Assembly (NCBI RefSeq): GCF_002764115.1
Contig: NZ_CP017943.1
Location: 496,001-560,000, forward strand
From: Phyllobacterium zundukense
GTDB taxonomy: Bacteria; Pseudomonadota; Alphaproteobacteria; Rhizobiales; Rhizobiaceae
Direction of reading: 5' to 3'
DNA length: 64,000 bases
The notes under the pieces were generated by a model that was not told where the DNA came from, did not search any database, and saw nothing but the letters and a program-made list of their open reading frames with translations. This document shows positions 8,753 to 17,773 of this stretch, piece by piece; position 1 is the first letter of the stretch, and every line of letters begins with the position of its first letter. Made by a program: the position numbers and the translations under genes.

Positions 8753-8937
8753 TGGGAGAGATCGGCCGTTGCAACTTGGCAGCGATCGGCGCCGACGGAG
8801 CAACCCCCCAGGAAACTCTCAGGCAAAAGGGACCATGCAGCTGAACGATCTGGAGAGAGGCGCTGCGAGCGCCCACCGAAGGGGAAAGCCGTAGCGGTCT
8901 CGTCGCTGCGGTTAAGCTCTCAGGTACAGCGACAGAT
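8753..8937 (+). promoter_or_regulatory. Tandem glycine riboswitch (gcvT type)
   Basis: Two successive aptamers are visible. The first runs from GGGAGAG (8754) through GCCGACGGAGCAACCCCCCA, then AAACTCTCAGGCAAAAGGGACC (about 8812-8834). A short linker follows, and the second runs from TGGAGAGAGG (8850) through CCACCGAAGGGGAAAGCC, then AGCTCTCAGGTACAGCGACAGA (to about 8936). These are the conserved glycine-aptamer strings, in the usual cooperative pair. It sits in the leader of the dadA-like and malate-synthase genes, so glycine is expected to switch on a glycine-to-glyoxylate-to-malate route. Both target genes are broken here, while the RNA still looks intact. Confidence 0.92.
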
Positions 8938-8995
8938 TGGGGAAGAGCCGCGGGTTTTGGCCCGTTACGACCCAATATTGTTCGTGGAGAAGGAA

Positions 8996-10271
8996 ATGTC
9001 CCATATTGCCATCATCGGCGCCGGTATTACCGGCGTCACCACCGCCTATGCGCTTCTTGAGCGCGGCTATTCCGTCACCGTCATCGACCGCCAGCGCTAC
9101 GCTGGCATGGAGACGTCGTTCGCCAATGGCGGCCAGCTTTCGGCCAGCAATGCCGAGGTGTGGAACCACTGGTCCACAGTGCTTAAGGGCATGAAGTGGA
9201 TGCTGCGCAGCGATGCGCCACTGTTGATGAATCCCAAGCCGACCTGGCACAAATACGCCTGGCTCGCCGAATTCGTCTCCAACATCATGAACTATCGCGA
9301 CAACACGGTGGAAACGACGCGGCTGGCGATTGCCGCGCGCAAGCACCTGTTTGCCATCGCCGAGCGCGAGAACATCGACTTCGACCATGTCCAGCGCGGC
9401 ATCCTGCACGTCTACTGGGACAAGCCAAGTTTCCAGCATGCGCTGAAGGTCAATTCGATGCTGGTTGAAGGTGGCCTCGACCGCCGTCCGGTGACTGCTT
9501 CAGAGGTGAAGGCGATCGAACCGGCCTTGCATGGCGACTTCCATGGCGGCTTCTACACGCCGTCGGATTCGACCGGTGACATCCACAAGTTCACCTATGG
9601 CCTCGCCCAGGCCTGCGAGCGGCGCGGCGCGCGTTTCGTCTTTGACGCCACGGTCAACCGGATTGCCCGCGATGGCTTGTTCTGCATCGGCTATTCCAAC
9701 GGCGGGTCCGTGGGGGACGCGGCTTCAGAGATCGTCGAGGCCGATGGCGTCGTCGTCTGCGCGGGTGCCGCGAGCCGGCATTTCGCGGCGATGCTGGGCG
9801 ACCGGGTCAATATCTATCCGGTCAAGGGATACTCCATCACGGTGCATCTCGACGACGAGCGCAGCCAGAAGGCAGCACCGTGGGTCAGTCTGCTCGACGA
9901 CCGCGCCAAGATCGTCACCAGCCGGTTGGGCGAGGGGCGCTTCCGTGTCGCCGGCACCCGAGTTCAATGGCATGAACCGCGACATCCGCGACGACCGCGT
10001 CAGACCGCTGGTCGACTGGACGCGAATGCTGTTTCCCGACGTCGATACCAACCGCGTCGTGCCCTGGGCCGGCCTCAGGCCGATGATGCCCAACATGATG
10101 CCACGGGTCGGCAAGGGCCGCCAGGCGGGCGTGTTCTACAACACCGGCCATGGCCATCTCGGCTGGACGCTGTCGGCCGCCACCGCCCAGATGATCGCCG
10201 AGACCATTTCAGGCGCCTTCCTCAATCCGGTGCTGCGATTGCGGCTTAAAACCAGGAAGCGGAGCAAATAG
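8996..10271 (+). pseudogene. dadA: dadA-like FAD amino-acid dehydrogenase, frameshifted
   Basis: ATG at 8996 follows GGAGAAGG. The first ~320 codons give a clear DadA-type flavoprotein: GAGITG nucleotide-binding site, SFANGGQLSASNAEVWN, and GGFYTPSDSTGDIHKF. After FRVAGT (near 9955) the frame changes. The expected continuation EFNGMNRDIRDD, then NTGHGHLGWTLS (FAD-proximal C-terminus), is found in a frame shifted by +1 (or -2) and ends at 10271. At the break GGCACCCGAGTTC stands where GGCACCGCCGAGTTC would be expected, so two bases seem lost. Without correction the product would run on as Arg/Pro-rich nonsense. The likely original role is oxidation of glycine or a D-amino acid, consistent with the glycine riboswitch. 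A sequencing error cannot be excluded. Confidence 0.85.
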
Positions 10272-12249
10272 ATGAACATGTTCAGTCCAAAAGAGGATGT
10301 TGTTACGCTTTTCGGCCTTCGCGTTGCGCGCGAGTTGCATGACTTCGTTGTGACGCAGGCATTGCCCGGGACGGGGGTTGACGCCGAGAGGTTCTGGGAA
10401 GGTTTTGCACAAATCGTGCATGATCGGGCCGAAAAACCGGGCGCTGCTGGAAAAGCGCGACGAGTTCCAGCTGAAGCTGGATGCCTGGTACCGCAAGCAT
10501 GGGGCCCCGCACGACATGGCAGCCTACAAGGCGTTCTTGTCTGACATTGGCTATCTCATGCCGGAAGGGCCGGCCTTTGCTGTCATCACCGACAATGTCG
10601 ATGCCGAGATCGCCACCGTCGCCGGGCCGCAGCTGGTGGTGCCTGTCATGAATGCGCGTTATGCACTGAATGCGGCAAATGCCCGCTGGGGCTCGCTCTT
10701 TGACGCGCTTTACGGCACCGATGCGATCTCGGATGCCGATGGTGCGGAGAAGAGCAAGGGCTACAATCCCAGGCGCGGCGCCAAGGTGATTGCCTGGGCC
10801 AAGGGGTTTTTGGATCAGTCGGCGCCGTTGTCCCAGGGCAGCTGGGTCGAGGTCTCGGGGCTTTCGATCGAGGGTGGCAAGCTTGTCCTTACCGGCGCGG
10901 GCGGCTCGGTTTCGCTACGGGACGGTGCGCAGTTCGCTGGTTATCGTGGTGCTGCCGCCAATCCGGATGCCGTGCTCTTGGCCAGGAACGGTCTGCATGT
11001 CGAGGTCGTCATCGACCGCGAGAATGCGATCGGCAAGGCAGATCCCGCCGGCATCTCCGACGTGGTGCTGGAGTCGGCGCTGACCACGATCCAGGACTGC
11101 GAGGATTCGGTCGCGGCCGTCGACGCCGAAGACAAGGTCGTGATCTACCGCAACTGGCTTGGCCTGATGAAGGGCGATCTCGCCGAGGAAGTCACCAAGG
11201 ACGGCAAGAGTTTTGTCCGTAAGCTCAATGGCGACCGCAGCTATACATCGCCCGATGGCGGGGCCGTTATCCTGCCCGGCCGGTCGCTGATACTAGTGCG
11301 TCATGTCGGTCACCTGATGACCAACCCGGCAATCCGCGACCGCGACGGCCACGAGGTGCCCGAGGGCATCATGGATGGGGCGATCACGGCGTTGATCGCG
11401 CTGCACGATGTCGGCGCCAACGGCCGGCGCGCCAATTCCCGCGCGGGCTCGATGTATGTCGTCAAGCCGAAGATGCACGGTCCCGAAGAAGTCGCCTTTG
11501 CCGTCGAGATCTTCGACCGTGTCGAACGCCTTGTTGGCATGCCGCACAAGACCATCAAGATGGGCATCATGGATGAGGAGCGGCGCACCACCATCAATCT
11601 CAAGGAGTGCATCCGTGCCGCCAAGGAACGGGTGGTATTCATCAACACCGGCTTCCTCGACCGTACCGGTGACGAGATCCACAGCTCGATGGAAGCCGGG
11701 CCGATGGTGCGCAAGGGCGACATGAAACAGGCGCGGTGGATATCAGCCTATGAGGCCTGGAACGTAGACACCGGGCTTGAGTGCGGTCTCTTCGGCCATG
11801 CCCAGATCGGCAAGGGCATGTGGGCGATGCCCGACCTGATGGCAGCCATGCTGGAGCAGAAGATCGCCCACCCGCGCGCTGGCGCCAACACCGCCTGGGT
11901 GCCATCGCCGACGGCTGCCACCTTGCATGCCACCCACTACCACAAAGTCGACGTGCATGCCGTGCAGGCCGAGCTCAAGTCCCGGCCCAAGGCGCGGCTC
12001 GACGACATCCTGTTGGTGCCTGTCGTCGCCCGCCCCAATTGGACGCCGGACGAGATTCAGCGCGAACTCGACGGTCTGAATGCCGTTTCTGGCGGCCGCA
12101 TCGTGCCGGTGCCAGGCGGCGTGCTGATCCGCAACGCAACGGGCGACCTGCTCGGTGCTGTCGGCATCACTGGCGACACCTCGGACAATGACGAACTCGC
12201 GGCCATCACAGGCATCGAAGCCGCAGGGCTTAAAGCCGTCGCGGGGTAA
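10272..12249 (+). pseudogene. glcB: Malate synthase G, frameshifted and fused to the end of a GlcG/HbpS-like gene
   Basis: The start ATG at 10272 directly follows the previous stop. Residues [25 protein letters not shown] and IVHDRA match the malate synthase G N-terminus. Near 10430 the frame shifts and [13 protein letters not shown] continues in the next frame. The barrel is well kept ([70 protein letters not shown]). After DEIQRELD (about 12070) the C-terminal ~150 residues of malate synthase G, which hold the catalytic Asp of the family, are replaced by [14 protein letters not shown] ... [16 protein letters not shown]. That is the C-terminus of GlcG/HbpS (DUF336) proteins. A deletion joining two neighbouring glc genes explains this. 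The product should be inactive. Confidence 0.85.
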
Positions 12250-12271
12250 CGGGCGGAAGGCATTCTTCCGC

Positions 12272-12306
12272 TTGACAATTCCATCTGTGATCATAAAGTG
12301 TGATCA
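12272..12306 (+). promoter_or_regulatory. Promoter with GntR-type operator (copy B)
   Basis: TTGACA (12272-12277) is followed 16 nt later by TAAAGT (12294-12299). The palindrome TGATCATAAAGTGTGATCA (12288-12306) lies over the -10, the same arrangement as copy A. It drives the six-gene operon from 12420 to 17606. Confidence 0.75.
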
Positions 12307-12419
12307 AACTGGTTGGTGAATGAATTTGGCGCATGGGCTCGGGAGGAACCAGTCCGCAGCATCATGGCGCTTGAGGGCGCGCGGCTAGAATCGCTGCGCT
12401 TCAATCCTCGGAGGAGAGT

Positions 12420-13508
12420 ATGAAGGTTGCAGTATTAGGCGCGGGCGCCGGCGGTGCCGCATCGGTCGCAGAATTGGTCCAGGCCGGCCACGACGTCCAT
12501 TTCTGGGCGCGTTCGGCCGAGACGATCGAGCCGCATGTCAAGCTCGGCGGTGTCGCTTACGAGGGCAAGCTCGGCGAAGGTGTCGCCAAGCCGGCGCTGA
12601 TCACCACCGATCTGAAGGCGGCCATCGACGGTGTCGACGTGGCTGTCGTTGTGCTGCCGACATTTTCGCATTCGGCGATTGCCTTGGCACTGGCAGCGGC
12701 CGGCTGGTCGTCCAGCAGGCCTGTCGTGCTCAACCCCGGCCATACCGGCGGGGCGCTCGAATTCGCCGAGACGTTTTCACGCACCGGCCGTGCCGCACCT
12801 CCGGTGGTCGAGTTCTCGACGCTGACCTATGTGGCGCGCAAATACCGTCCCAACGGCGTTACTGTCAGCGGCCGGGCCAAGCAGCTCAAGGCAGCGGCGC
12901 TGAAGGGTGGGGCCGAAGTGCTGGAGCTTGCCGGCAAGCTGTTCCCGGGCCTCACCCCTGTCGCCGATGTGATTGCTTCGGACCTTTCCAACGTCAACAT
13001 GGTGTTGCATCCGCCCGGCGCGGTGCTGGCGGCGGCCTGGGTCGAGGCGACAGGCGGCGACTTCACCTTCTATGTTGATGCCATGACGCCGGGCGTCGCC
13101 CGCGTCATGAAGCAGCTCGACGACGAGCGGCTGGCGGTGGCCAGGGCTTTTGGTCACGATCTGCCGAATCTCATCGAAGAGATGAAGCTACTCGGCACCG
13201 TTGAGGCCGATGTGGTCGATACCAGCGATTTCCGCACGGCGATCGCCGGGGGCGAAGCCAACAAGCGCATCAAGGGGCCGGACTCGCTCGAATACCGCTA
13301 CTACAAGGAAGACTTCGGCCACGGCCTGCTGCCCTTCCTCGAATTCGCCAAGATCGCAGGCGTCGAAACGCCGGTCGCGCATTCGCTCTACAGTCTGGCG
13401 CAGATCGCCGTCGGCACCGACTATCGCAAGGGTGGCCGTACCGCCGAAGCGATGGGCATCGCCGGCATGTCCAAGGATCAGCTGATCGAAAAGGTGAGAG
13501 CGAAATGA
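12420..13508 (+). CDS. Opine/octopine-dehydrogenase-like NAD(P)-binding protein
   Basis: A 362-residue protein; ATG at 12420 with GGAGGAG 6 nt upstream. The N-terminal Rossmann domain begins MKVAVLGAGAGG (GxGxxG at 7-12). The C-terminal half has the opine-dehydrogenase domain signature DSLEYRYYKEDFGHGLLPF and the following AGVETPVAHSLYSLAQ. Family members reductively join an amino acid to a 2-oxo acid (octopine, nopaline) or run this reaction backwards to release both halves. Its place at the head of a catabolic operon, with importer and hydrolases, favours the oxidative, opine-splitting direction. It overlaps the next gene by ATGA (13505-13508), which indicates translational coupling. Confidence 0.85.
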   Translation: MKVAVLGAGAGGAASVAELVQAGHDVHFWARSAETIEPHVKLGGVAYEGKLGEGVAKPALITTDLKAAIDGVDVAVVVLPTFSHSAIALALAAAGWSSSRPVVLNPGHTGGALEFAETFSRTGRAAPPVVEFSTLTYVARKYRPNGVTVSGRAKQLKAAALKGGAEVLELAGKLFPGLTPVADVIASDLSNVNMVLHPPGAVLAAAWVEATGGDFTFYVDAMTPGVARVMKQLDDERLAVARAFGHDLPNLIEEMKLLGTVEADVVDTSDFRTAIAGGEANKRIKGPDSLEYRYYKEDFGHGLLPFLEFAKIAGVETPVAHSLYSLAQIAVGTDYRKGGRTAEAMGIAGMSKDQLIEKVRAK

Positions 13509-14395
13509 GCTGGAAGAACACAGTGATCGCCGTCGTCGCAGGCGATGCCCGCGAACAGGAGATCGCCCGTTGCGCGGTCCGTGCCGGCGCGACCGTCCGC
13601 GCCCATGGTTTCCCTTGGCCGGATGAGGGCATCGAGAGCGTCTACCATGCAAAGAACGCTGCCGACGCGCTGAAGGGCGCCGACATTGCGCTGTTTCCGA
13701 TCCCCGGCATCACCGCGGAAGGCGCGCTGTTTGCGCCAAAGTGCCCGGAAAAAATCATCCCGACGCGCGAGATGCTGGCCGGCATGAACAAGCCTGGCCA
13801 CATCATCCTCGGCTGGGGCGACGCCAATCTGAAGGGCCATTGCGAAGCACTCGGCATCACGCTGCACGAATATGAGTGGGACGTCGACCTGATGCTGCTG
13901 CGCGGCCCGGCGATCGTCGAGGGCGTGCTCAAGGTAATCATCGAAAACACCCAGATCACCATCCACAAATCCAATATCTGCCTGGTCGGGCAGGGCACCA
14001 TTGGCTCGTTGCTGACCAATACGCTTGTCGCGCTTGGCGCCCATGTCCATGTTGCGGCGCGCAACCAGGTGCAGCGCGCGGCCGCCTATGCGGCGGGCGC
14101 GGAATCGCTGACGCTCGAACAATTGCCGCAATACCTGCCGAAGATGGACATCGTCATCGGTAGCGTGCCGAAGCGACTGCTCGAACGCGAACAGCTGGCG
14201 CTTTTACCCAAGCATGCGCTGCTGGTTGATATTGCGGCGCCTCCCGGCACGATTGACAGGGTTGCGGCTGCCGAACTCGGGCTGAAGACGGTCTGGGCTC
14301 GCGGCATGGGCGCACGCGCGCCCATCACCGTCGGCCGAAGCCAGTGGAGCGGCATAAGCCGACGCATCGAAAGTATATTGGAGCAGAAGTCATGA
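13505..14395 (+). CDS. Dipicolinate-synthase subunit A (SpoVFA/DpaA)-like protein
   Basis: A 296-residue protein. The N-terminal domain starts VIAVVAGDAREQEI and contains VRAHGFPWPDEG, as in DpaA. A second Rossmann fold follows with ICLVGQGTIGSLL (GxGxxG, 162-167) and HVAARNQVQRAAA, then DIVIGSVP and LVDIAAPPGT, resembling DpaA and the NAD domain of adenosylhomocysteinase. In Bacilli the protein dehydrogenates an intermediate derived from 4-hydroxy-tetrahydrodipicolinate. Here there is no sporulation and no DpaB gene in the window, so another cyclic imine or pyrroline/piperideine-like substrate is likely. It overlaps both neighbours by 4 nt. I am sure of the fold and family likeness, not of the reaction. 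Confidence 0.75.
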   Translation: MSWKNTVIAVVAGDAREQEIARCAVRAGATVRAHGFPWPDEGIESVYHAKNAADALKGADIALFPIPGITAEGALFAPKCPEKIIPTREMLAGMNKPGHIILGWGDANLKGHCEALGITLHEYEWDVDLMLLRGPAIVEGVLKVIIENTQITIHKSNICLVGQGTIGSLLTNTLVALGAHVHVAARNQVQRAAAYAAGAESLTLEQLPQYLPKMDIVIGSVPKRLLEREQLALLPKHALLVDIAAPPGTIDRVAAAELGLKTVWARGMGARAPITVGRSQWSGISRRIESILEQKS

Positions 14396-15738
14396 AAACG
14401 GATCTGGTCATCAAGAACGCGCGGGTGGTTCGCCGCGACGGCGAATACCACGGTGGCGTGGCGGTCAAAGACGGCAAGATCGTCCTGACCGGATCGGACG
14501 AATCACTGCCGGACGCAACCCGCACCATCGACGCCGAAGGCCGCGTGCTGATGCCGGGCCTGATCGATCCGCACTGTCATCTCGGCGTCAAGTTCCCCTT
14601 CGCCGAGGATATGCGCACCGAGACGGCAGCTGCCGCTTCCGGCGGCGTGACGACCGCACTGCTCTACATCCGCAACCTCAAGGAATCCTACCTGCCGTTC
14701 TACGAGGAGCGTAAGGCGCTGGGCGAGGAGAACTCGGTCATCGATTTCGGCTTCCACTTCGGCATCCAGCGCGAAGAGCACATCGCAGAGATTCCGGAGA
14801 TCATCGCCAAGACTGGCGTGAAGTCGTTCAAGTGTTATTTCGGCTACGAGCCCGACAATCCGATCGGCATCGTGCCGGCGACTGACGGCTGGGTCTATGC
14901 CGCGATGCGCATCCTCGCCAAGGTTCCGGGCGGCGTCATCAACGTTCACTGCGAAAACACGCAGATCGCCTCGTGGATCAAGAAGGAGATCGCCGCGACC
15001 GGCCGCCAGGATCTCGGCGCCTATACCGAATCGCGTCCGGCCTTCTGCGAGGTCGAAACCATCCGGCGCATGATCTTTCTCGCCGAAAAGACTGGCTGCT
15101 CGCTGCATCTGGTCCACACCTCGGTTGGCATGGGTCCGGTGCTCGCCGCCGAGGCGCAGGCGCGCGGCGTGCATGTCACGGTCGAGACCTGCCCCCACTA
15201 CCTGACGCGTACCTGCTATGACGATGATCTCGACATGCGCGCCAAGATTTCACCGCCGCTGCGCGACCGCAACGAGCTCGAAGGCCTGTGGGCGGGCATG
15301 CTCAACGGCTCGGTCTACAGCCTTGGCACCGATCACGTGCCATTTCTGCCCAAGAAGCTTGAGGATCTGTGGACCGAATTCCCCGGCGTCGTCAGCTTCC
15401 CGTGGGAATTGTCGCTGATGCTGCATTTCGGCGTCCATCAGCGCGGCATGCCTCTCAGCCGCCTGGTCGAGCTCAACTCGTTCAATCCGGCGCGGCGTTT
15501 CGGCCTGTGGCCGCGCAAGGGCCACATCGACGTCGGCTTCGACGCCGACCTGGTGCTGGTCGACCTCGACGAGGAGCGCACCGTCACACACACGGGCAAG
15601 GGCACCTGCATCTATGAAGGCTGGAAGCTCAAGGGCTGGCCGGTAATGACGGTGGCGCGGGGCGAGGTGGTTTACGAAAAGGGTGCCGTCGATGAGCGCC
15701 ACTATGGTCGTGGGCGCTGCGTGACTGTGCCATCATGA
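14392..15738 (+). CDS. Hydantoinase/dihydropyrimidinase/allantoinase-family cyclic amidohydrolase
   Basis: A 448-residue protein from ATG at 14392, overlapping the previous stop by 4 nt. Binuclear metal centre residues can be placed: H61/H63 (DPHCHLG), the lysine that is carboxylated in the family at K147 (GVKSFKCYFGY), H186 (NVHCEN), H242 (HLVHTS) and catalytic D314 (GTDHVP). The C-terminal sandwich contains GHIDVGFDADLVLVDLD. The family opens cyclic amides or ureides (hydantoins, dihydropyrimidines, allantoin) to N-carbamoyl acids. It sits between the DpaA-like enzyme and a tautomerase/cysteine-hydrolase pair, consistent with ring opening followed by amide removal. The exact substrate is unknown. 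Confidence 0.87.
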   Translation: MKTDLVIKNARVVRRDGEYHGGVAVKDGKIVLTGSDESLPDATRTIDAEGRVLMPGLIDPHCHLGVKFPFAEDMRTETAAAASGGVTTALLYIRNLKESYLPFYEERKALGEENSVIDFGFHFGIQREEHIAEIPEIIAKTGVKSFKCYFGYEPDNPIGIVPATDGWVYAAMRILAKVPGGVINVHCENTQIASWIKKEIAATGRQDLGAYTESRPAFCEVETIRRMIFLAEKTGCSLHLVHTSVGMGPVLAAEAQARGVHVTVETCPHYLTRTCYDDDLDMRAKISPPLRDRNELEGLWAGMLNGSVYSLGTDHVPFLPKKLEDLWTEFPGVVSFPWELSLMLHFGVHQRGMPLSRLVELNSFNPARRFGLWPRKGHIDVGFDADLVLVDLDEERTVTHTGKGTCIYEGWKLKGWPVMTVARGEVVYEKGAVDERHYGRGRCVTVPS

Positions 15739-16418
15739 TCACCGAGATCGCTGATCACCTTGATCTAGCTGGTCGGATATCGTTGATACCGGGACGCCTG
15801 CCGGTACGCGAGGCTGTCGCCAGGATTGTCGCCCGCAAAGCGTCGATCCGCCAGGAGAGGCTGTCGGGGATCCACAATCCTTGGGGTCACTGCATCGCCT
15901 TTACCGACCCATGGGCCTTTCTTGAACTGTGCGAGAGCGATCTCGTGATAGACGCAGTTCGCAAAGTCGTCGGGCCTGATGTCATCCTCTGGGACAGCGA
16001 GTTGTTCGCCGGGCCGGGCAGCTACGCTGACTTCCTGAGACAAGGTCGCGAAGGTCGCTACTGGCCGGTGAGCCCGCTTGCCGGCGCGATCGTCCTGCTC
16101 CCGGTCGGTCGAAAGACCCCAAGGGCCAAGGCGATCAGGCTGGAGGAAGTGGGCCCCAAGGCGCTCGACGGCTTCGATGCGGCCGAACCGCTTTATGTAA
16201 TCCGGCTGATGCCGGCGACAAGCCGTTTCGATCGTGACCCCAAACACGCAGCCAACCTCGCCTGCATGGAAGAGCAGGTGCTAGTCAATTACTCGAACCG
16301 CCCGCTGTGGCTGCTTTGCGGCACCGACCGGGCGAACAACGATCTGGTTTCGGGCTTCGCGCCCGCCGTGCCCGTCTGGGCCTCCGGCGCGCTGCCCACC
16401 GAAAGAGAGGAGAAATGA
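15735..16418 (+). CDS. Conserved operon protein, weakly phytanoyl-CoA-dioxygenase-like
   Basis: A 227-residue protein, ATGA-overlapped with the hydantoinase-like gene and 1 nt from the tautomerase gene, so clearly an operon member. The segment LVIDAVRKVVGPDVILWDSELF resembles the stretch before the iron site in PhyH-type dioxygenases, and the end (VNYSNRPLWLLCGTDRANND) resembles their C-terminal strand. I cannot find the H-x-D...H iron triad: around residue 95, AGPGSYADFL replaces it. It may be a non-catalytic relative, a divergent oxygenase or an unrelated protein. Function unknown; it is included as real because of coding quality and tight spacing. Confidence 0.6.
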   Translation: MITEIADHLDLAGRISLIPGRLPVREAVARIVARKASIRQERLSGIHNPWGHCIAFTDPWAFLELCESDLVIDAVRKVVGPDVILWDSELFAGPGSYADFLRQGREGRYWPVSPLAGAIVLLPVGRKTPRAKAIRLEEVGPKALDGFDAAEPLYVIRLMPATSRFDRDPKHAANLACMEEQVLVNYSNRPLWLLCGTDRANNDLVSGFAPAVPVWASGALPTEREEK

Positions 16419-16419
16419 A

Positions 16420-16620
16420 ATGCCGTTCGTCGTCGTAGAAATGTGGGAAGGGCGCACTGTCGAGCAGAAGCGCAATCTCGTTAAAGCCATCACCAAGGCC
16501 ATGGTCGAAGAGGCCGCTTGCAAGCCCGATCACCTGCACGTCGTGATCCACGAGACGCCCAAGGACAGCTGGGGCCGCGGTGGCGTGCTCGGCATCGACA
16601 TGGTGGAGCACAAGAAATGA
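16420..16620 (+). CDS. 4-oxalocrotonate tautomerase-family protein
   Basis: A 66-residue protein starting MPFVVVEMWEGR. Pro-2 becomes the catalytic N-terminal proline after Met removal. Length and pattern (EGRTVEQKRNLVKAIT, then CKPDHLHVVIHE and SWGRGGVLG) fit the tautomerase/4-OT family of hexameric keto-enol isomerases. GAGGAG precedes the ATG. Overlap with the next gene (ATGA at 16617-16620) couples their translation. In this operon it could convert an enol released by ring opening into the keto form before hydrolysis. Confidence 0.88.
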   Translation: MPFVVVEMWEGRTVEQKRNLVKAITKAMVEEAACKPDHLHVVIHETPKDSWGRGGVLGIDMVEHKK

Positions 16621-17606
16621 GCCTCGAAGCCCTCGACTACCGCAAGTCGGCGCTTCTGGTCATTGACCTGCAGAACGCCTTCATCCACGAAAAGGGCACG
16701 CTCGGCATTTCGGGCGTCGACACCAAGCGCCTGTCCTCGATCGTGCCGCCGCTGAAGAAGCTTATCAAGCGCTGCCAGGACACTGGCATTCCGGTCATCT
16801 GGACGATGCAGGAACACTTCGCCGTCGACCAGAACCGCGCCAAGAAGAAGCTGCTCGGGCACACTGCCCGACGCAAGCAGGTGTCGGCGCTGGCAGGCAG
16901 CTGGGACGAGCACATCATCGATGAGCTGAAGCCGCTCGCCGATTTCGACCCCGCCTTCGTTATCCGCAAGCATCGCTTCGGCGCGTTCTATGAAACGCGC
17001 CTCGAAATGATGCTGAAGATGCTGGGCACCCAGCATCTGTTCGTCACCGGCGCCACCACCAATGCCTGCGTCGAGACCTCGATCCGCGAAGCCTATCTGC
17101 GCGATCTCGACGTGATTGCCGTCGACGACTGCGTGTCGGGCGTCAACGCCGAGTGGGAGGCAACAGCCAAGCAGATCTGGAAGCAGTATTTCTGCGAGAT
17201 CGCGCCCTCCTCGGAGGTGCTCGACTGGATCGGCGAACAGGTCAAGCCGCGCGTCACGAACTACGGCCACCAGCTGATCATGGTTAACGACATCGACACG
17301 TCGGTGGCGTTTTACACCAACCAGCTCGGCTTCACGATCCGGCAGGCCAAACCGCTCGCCGACGGTCGTCCGTTCACCGCCTTCCACCAGGGCATCGCCC
17401 TCATCCACGGCAAGACGAGCGACCATCGACAGCTCGACCACATCGCCTTCGAGGTCAATGACGTCCGCGCTCTGGACGCCAAGCTGAAGAAGGCCGGTGT
17501 GCGCTACTTCAATGAGTTGCATGACGGGCCTTACGGGCTGACGATCTACATCGCCGATCCCGACGGCACAAAGGTCGAGCTCTACCAGGTCGGCGCCACC
17601 GCCTGA
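16617..17606 (+). CDS. Isochorismatase-like cysteine hydrolase fused to a VOC (glyoxalase-fold) domain
   Basis: A 329-residue protein from ATG at 16617. Residues ~8-205 are an isochorismatase-fold cysteine hydrolase with the catalytic triad D17 (VIDLQNAF), K118 (VIRKHRFGAF) and C151 (TTNACVETSIR), and the conserved cis-peptide stretch VTGATTNA. This group includes N-carbamoylsarcosine amidohydrolase, maleamate amidase and nicotinamidase. Residues ~215-327 are a VOC domain: GHQLIMVNDIDTSVAFYT, LDHIAFEV and YIADPDGTKVELYQ, with likely metal ligands H218, H275 and the terminal Glu. The fusion suggests amide hydrolysis coupled to an isomerase or dioxygenase step, or VOC-mediated oligomerisation. 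It is the last gene of the operon. Confidence 0.87.
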   Translation: MSLEALDYRKSALLVIDLQNAFIHEKGTLGISGVDTKRLSSIVPPLKKLIKRCQDTGIPVIWTMQEHFAVDQNRAKKKLLGHTARRKQVSALAGSWDEHIIDELKPLADFDPAFVIRKHRFGAFYETRLEMMLKMLGTQHLFVTGATTNACVETSIREAYLRDLDVIAVDDCVSGVNAEWEATAKQIWKQYFCEIAPSSEVLDWIGEQVKPRVTNYGHQLIMVNDIDTSVAFYTNQLGFTIRQAKPLADGRPFTAFHQGIALIHGKTSDHRQLDHIAFEVNDVRALDAKLKKAGVRYFNELHDGPYGLTIYIADPDGTKVELYQVGATA

Positions 17607-17773
17607 TCCTGGCACTTCTGAAGATTGCATTCGGCCCCCGGTTTATTGGCGGCCGGATTGAGTTGGTGCTGCGGCACCATGCCAGATCGAAAGATCGCGA
17701 CCGGCGCCGGGCCGCCCGCGCTGCGATGCAGCCAACAAGATCTTTGCAGCTTCGCGGTCTTGCCCGCAGGATG

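Noticed and set aside
13505..14395. Adenosylhomocysteinase (ahcY)
   Set aside because: Too short, and it has only the NAD-fold likeness; the N-terminal VVAGDAREQE pattern is DpaA-like.
16530..17630. 366-codon minus-strand frame opposite the cysteine hydrolase-VOC gene
   Set aside because: Same shadow effect; no ribosome site and no family pattern.
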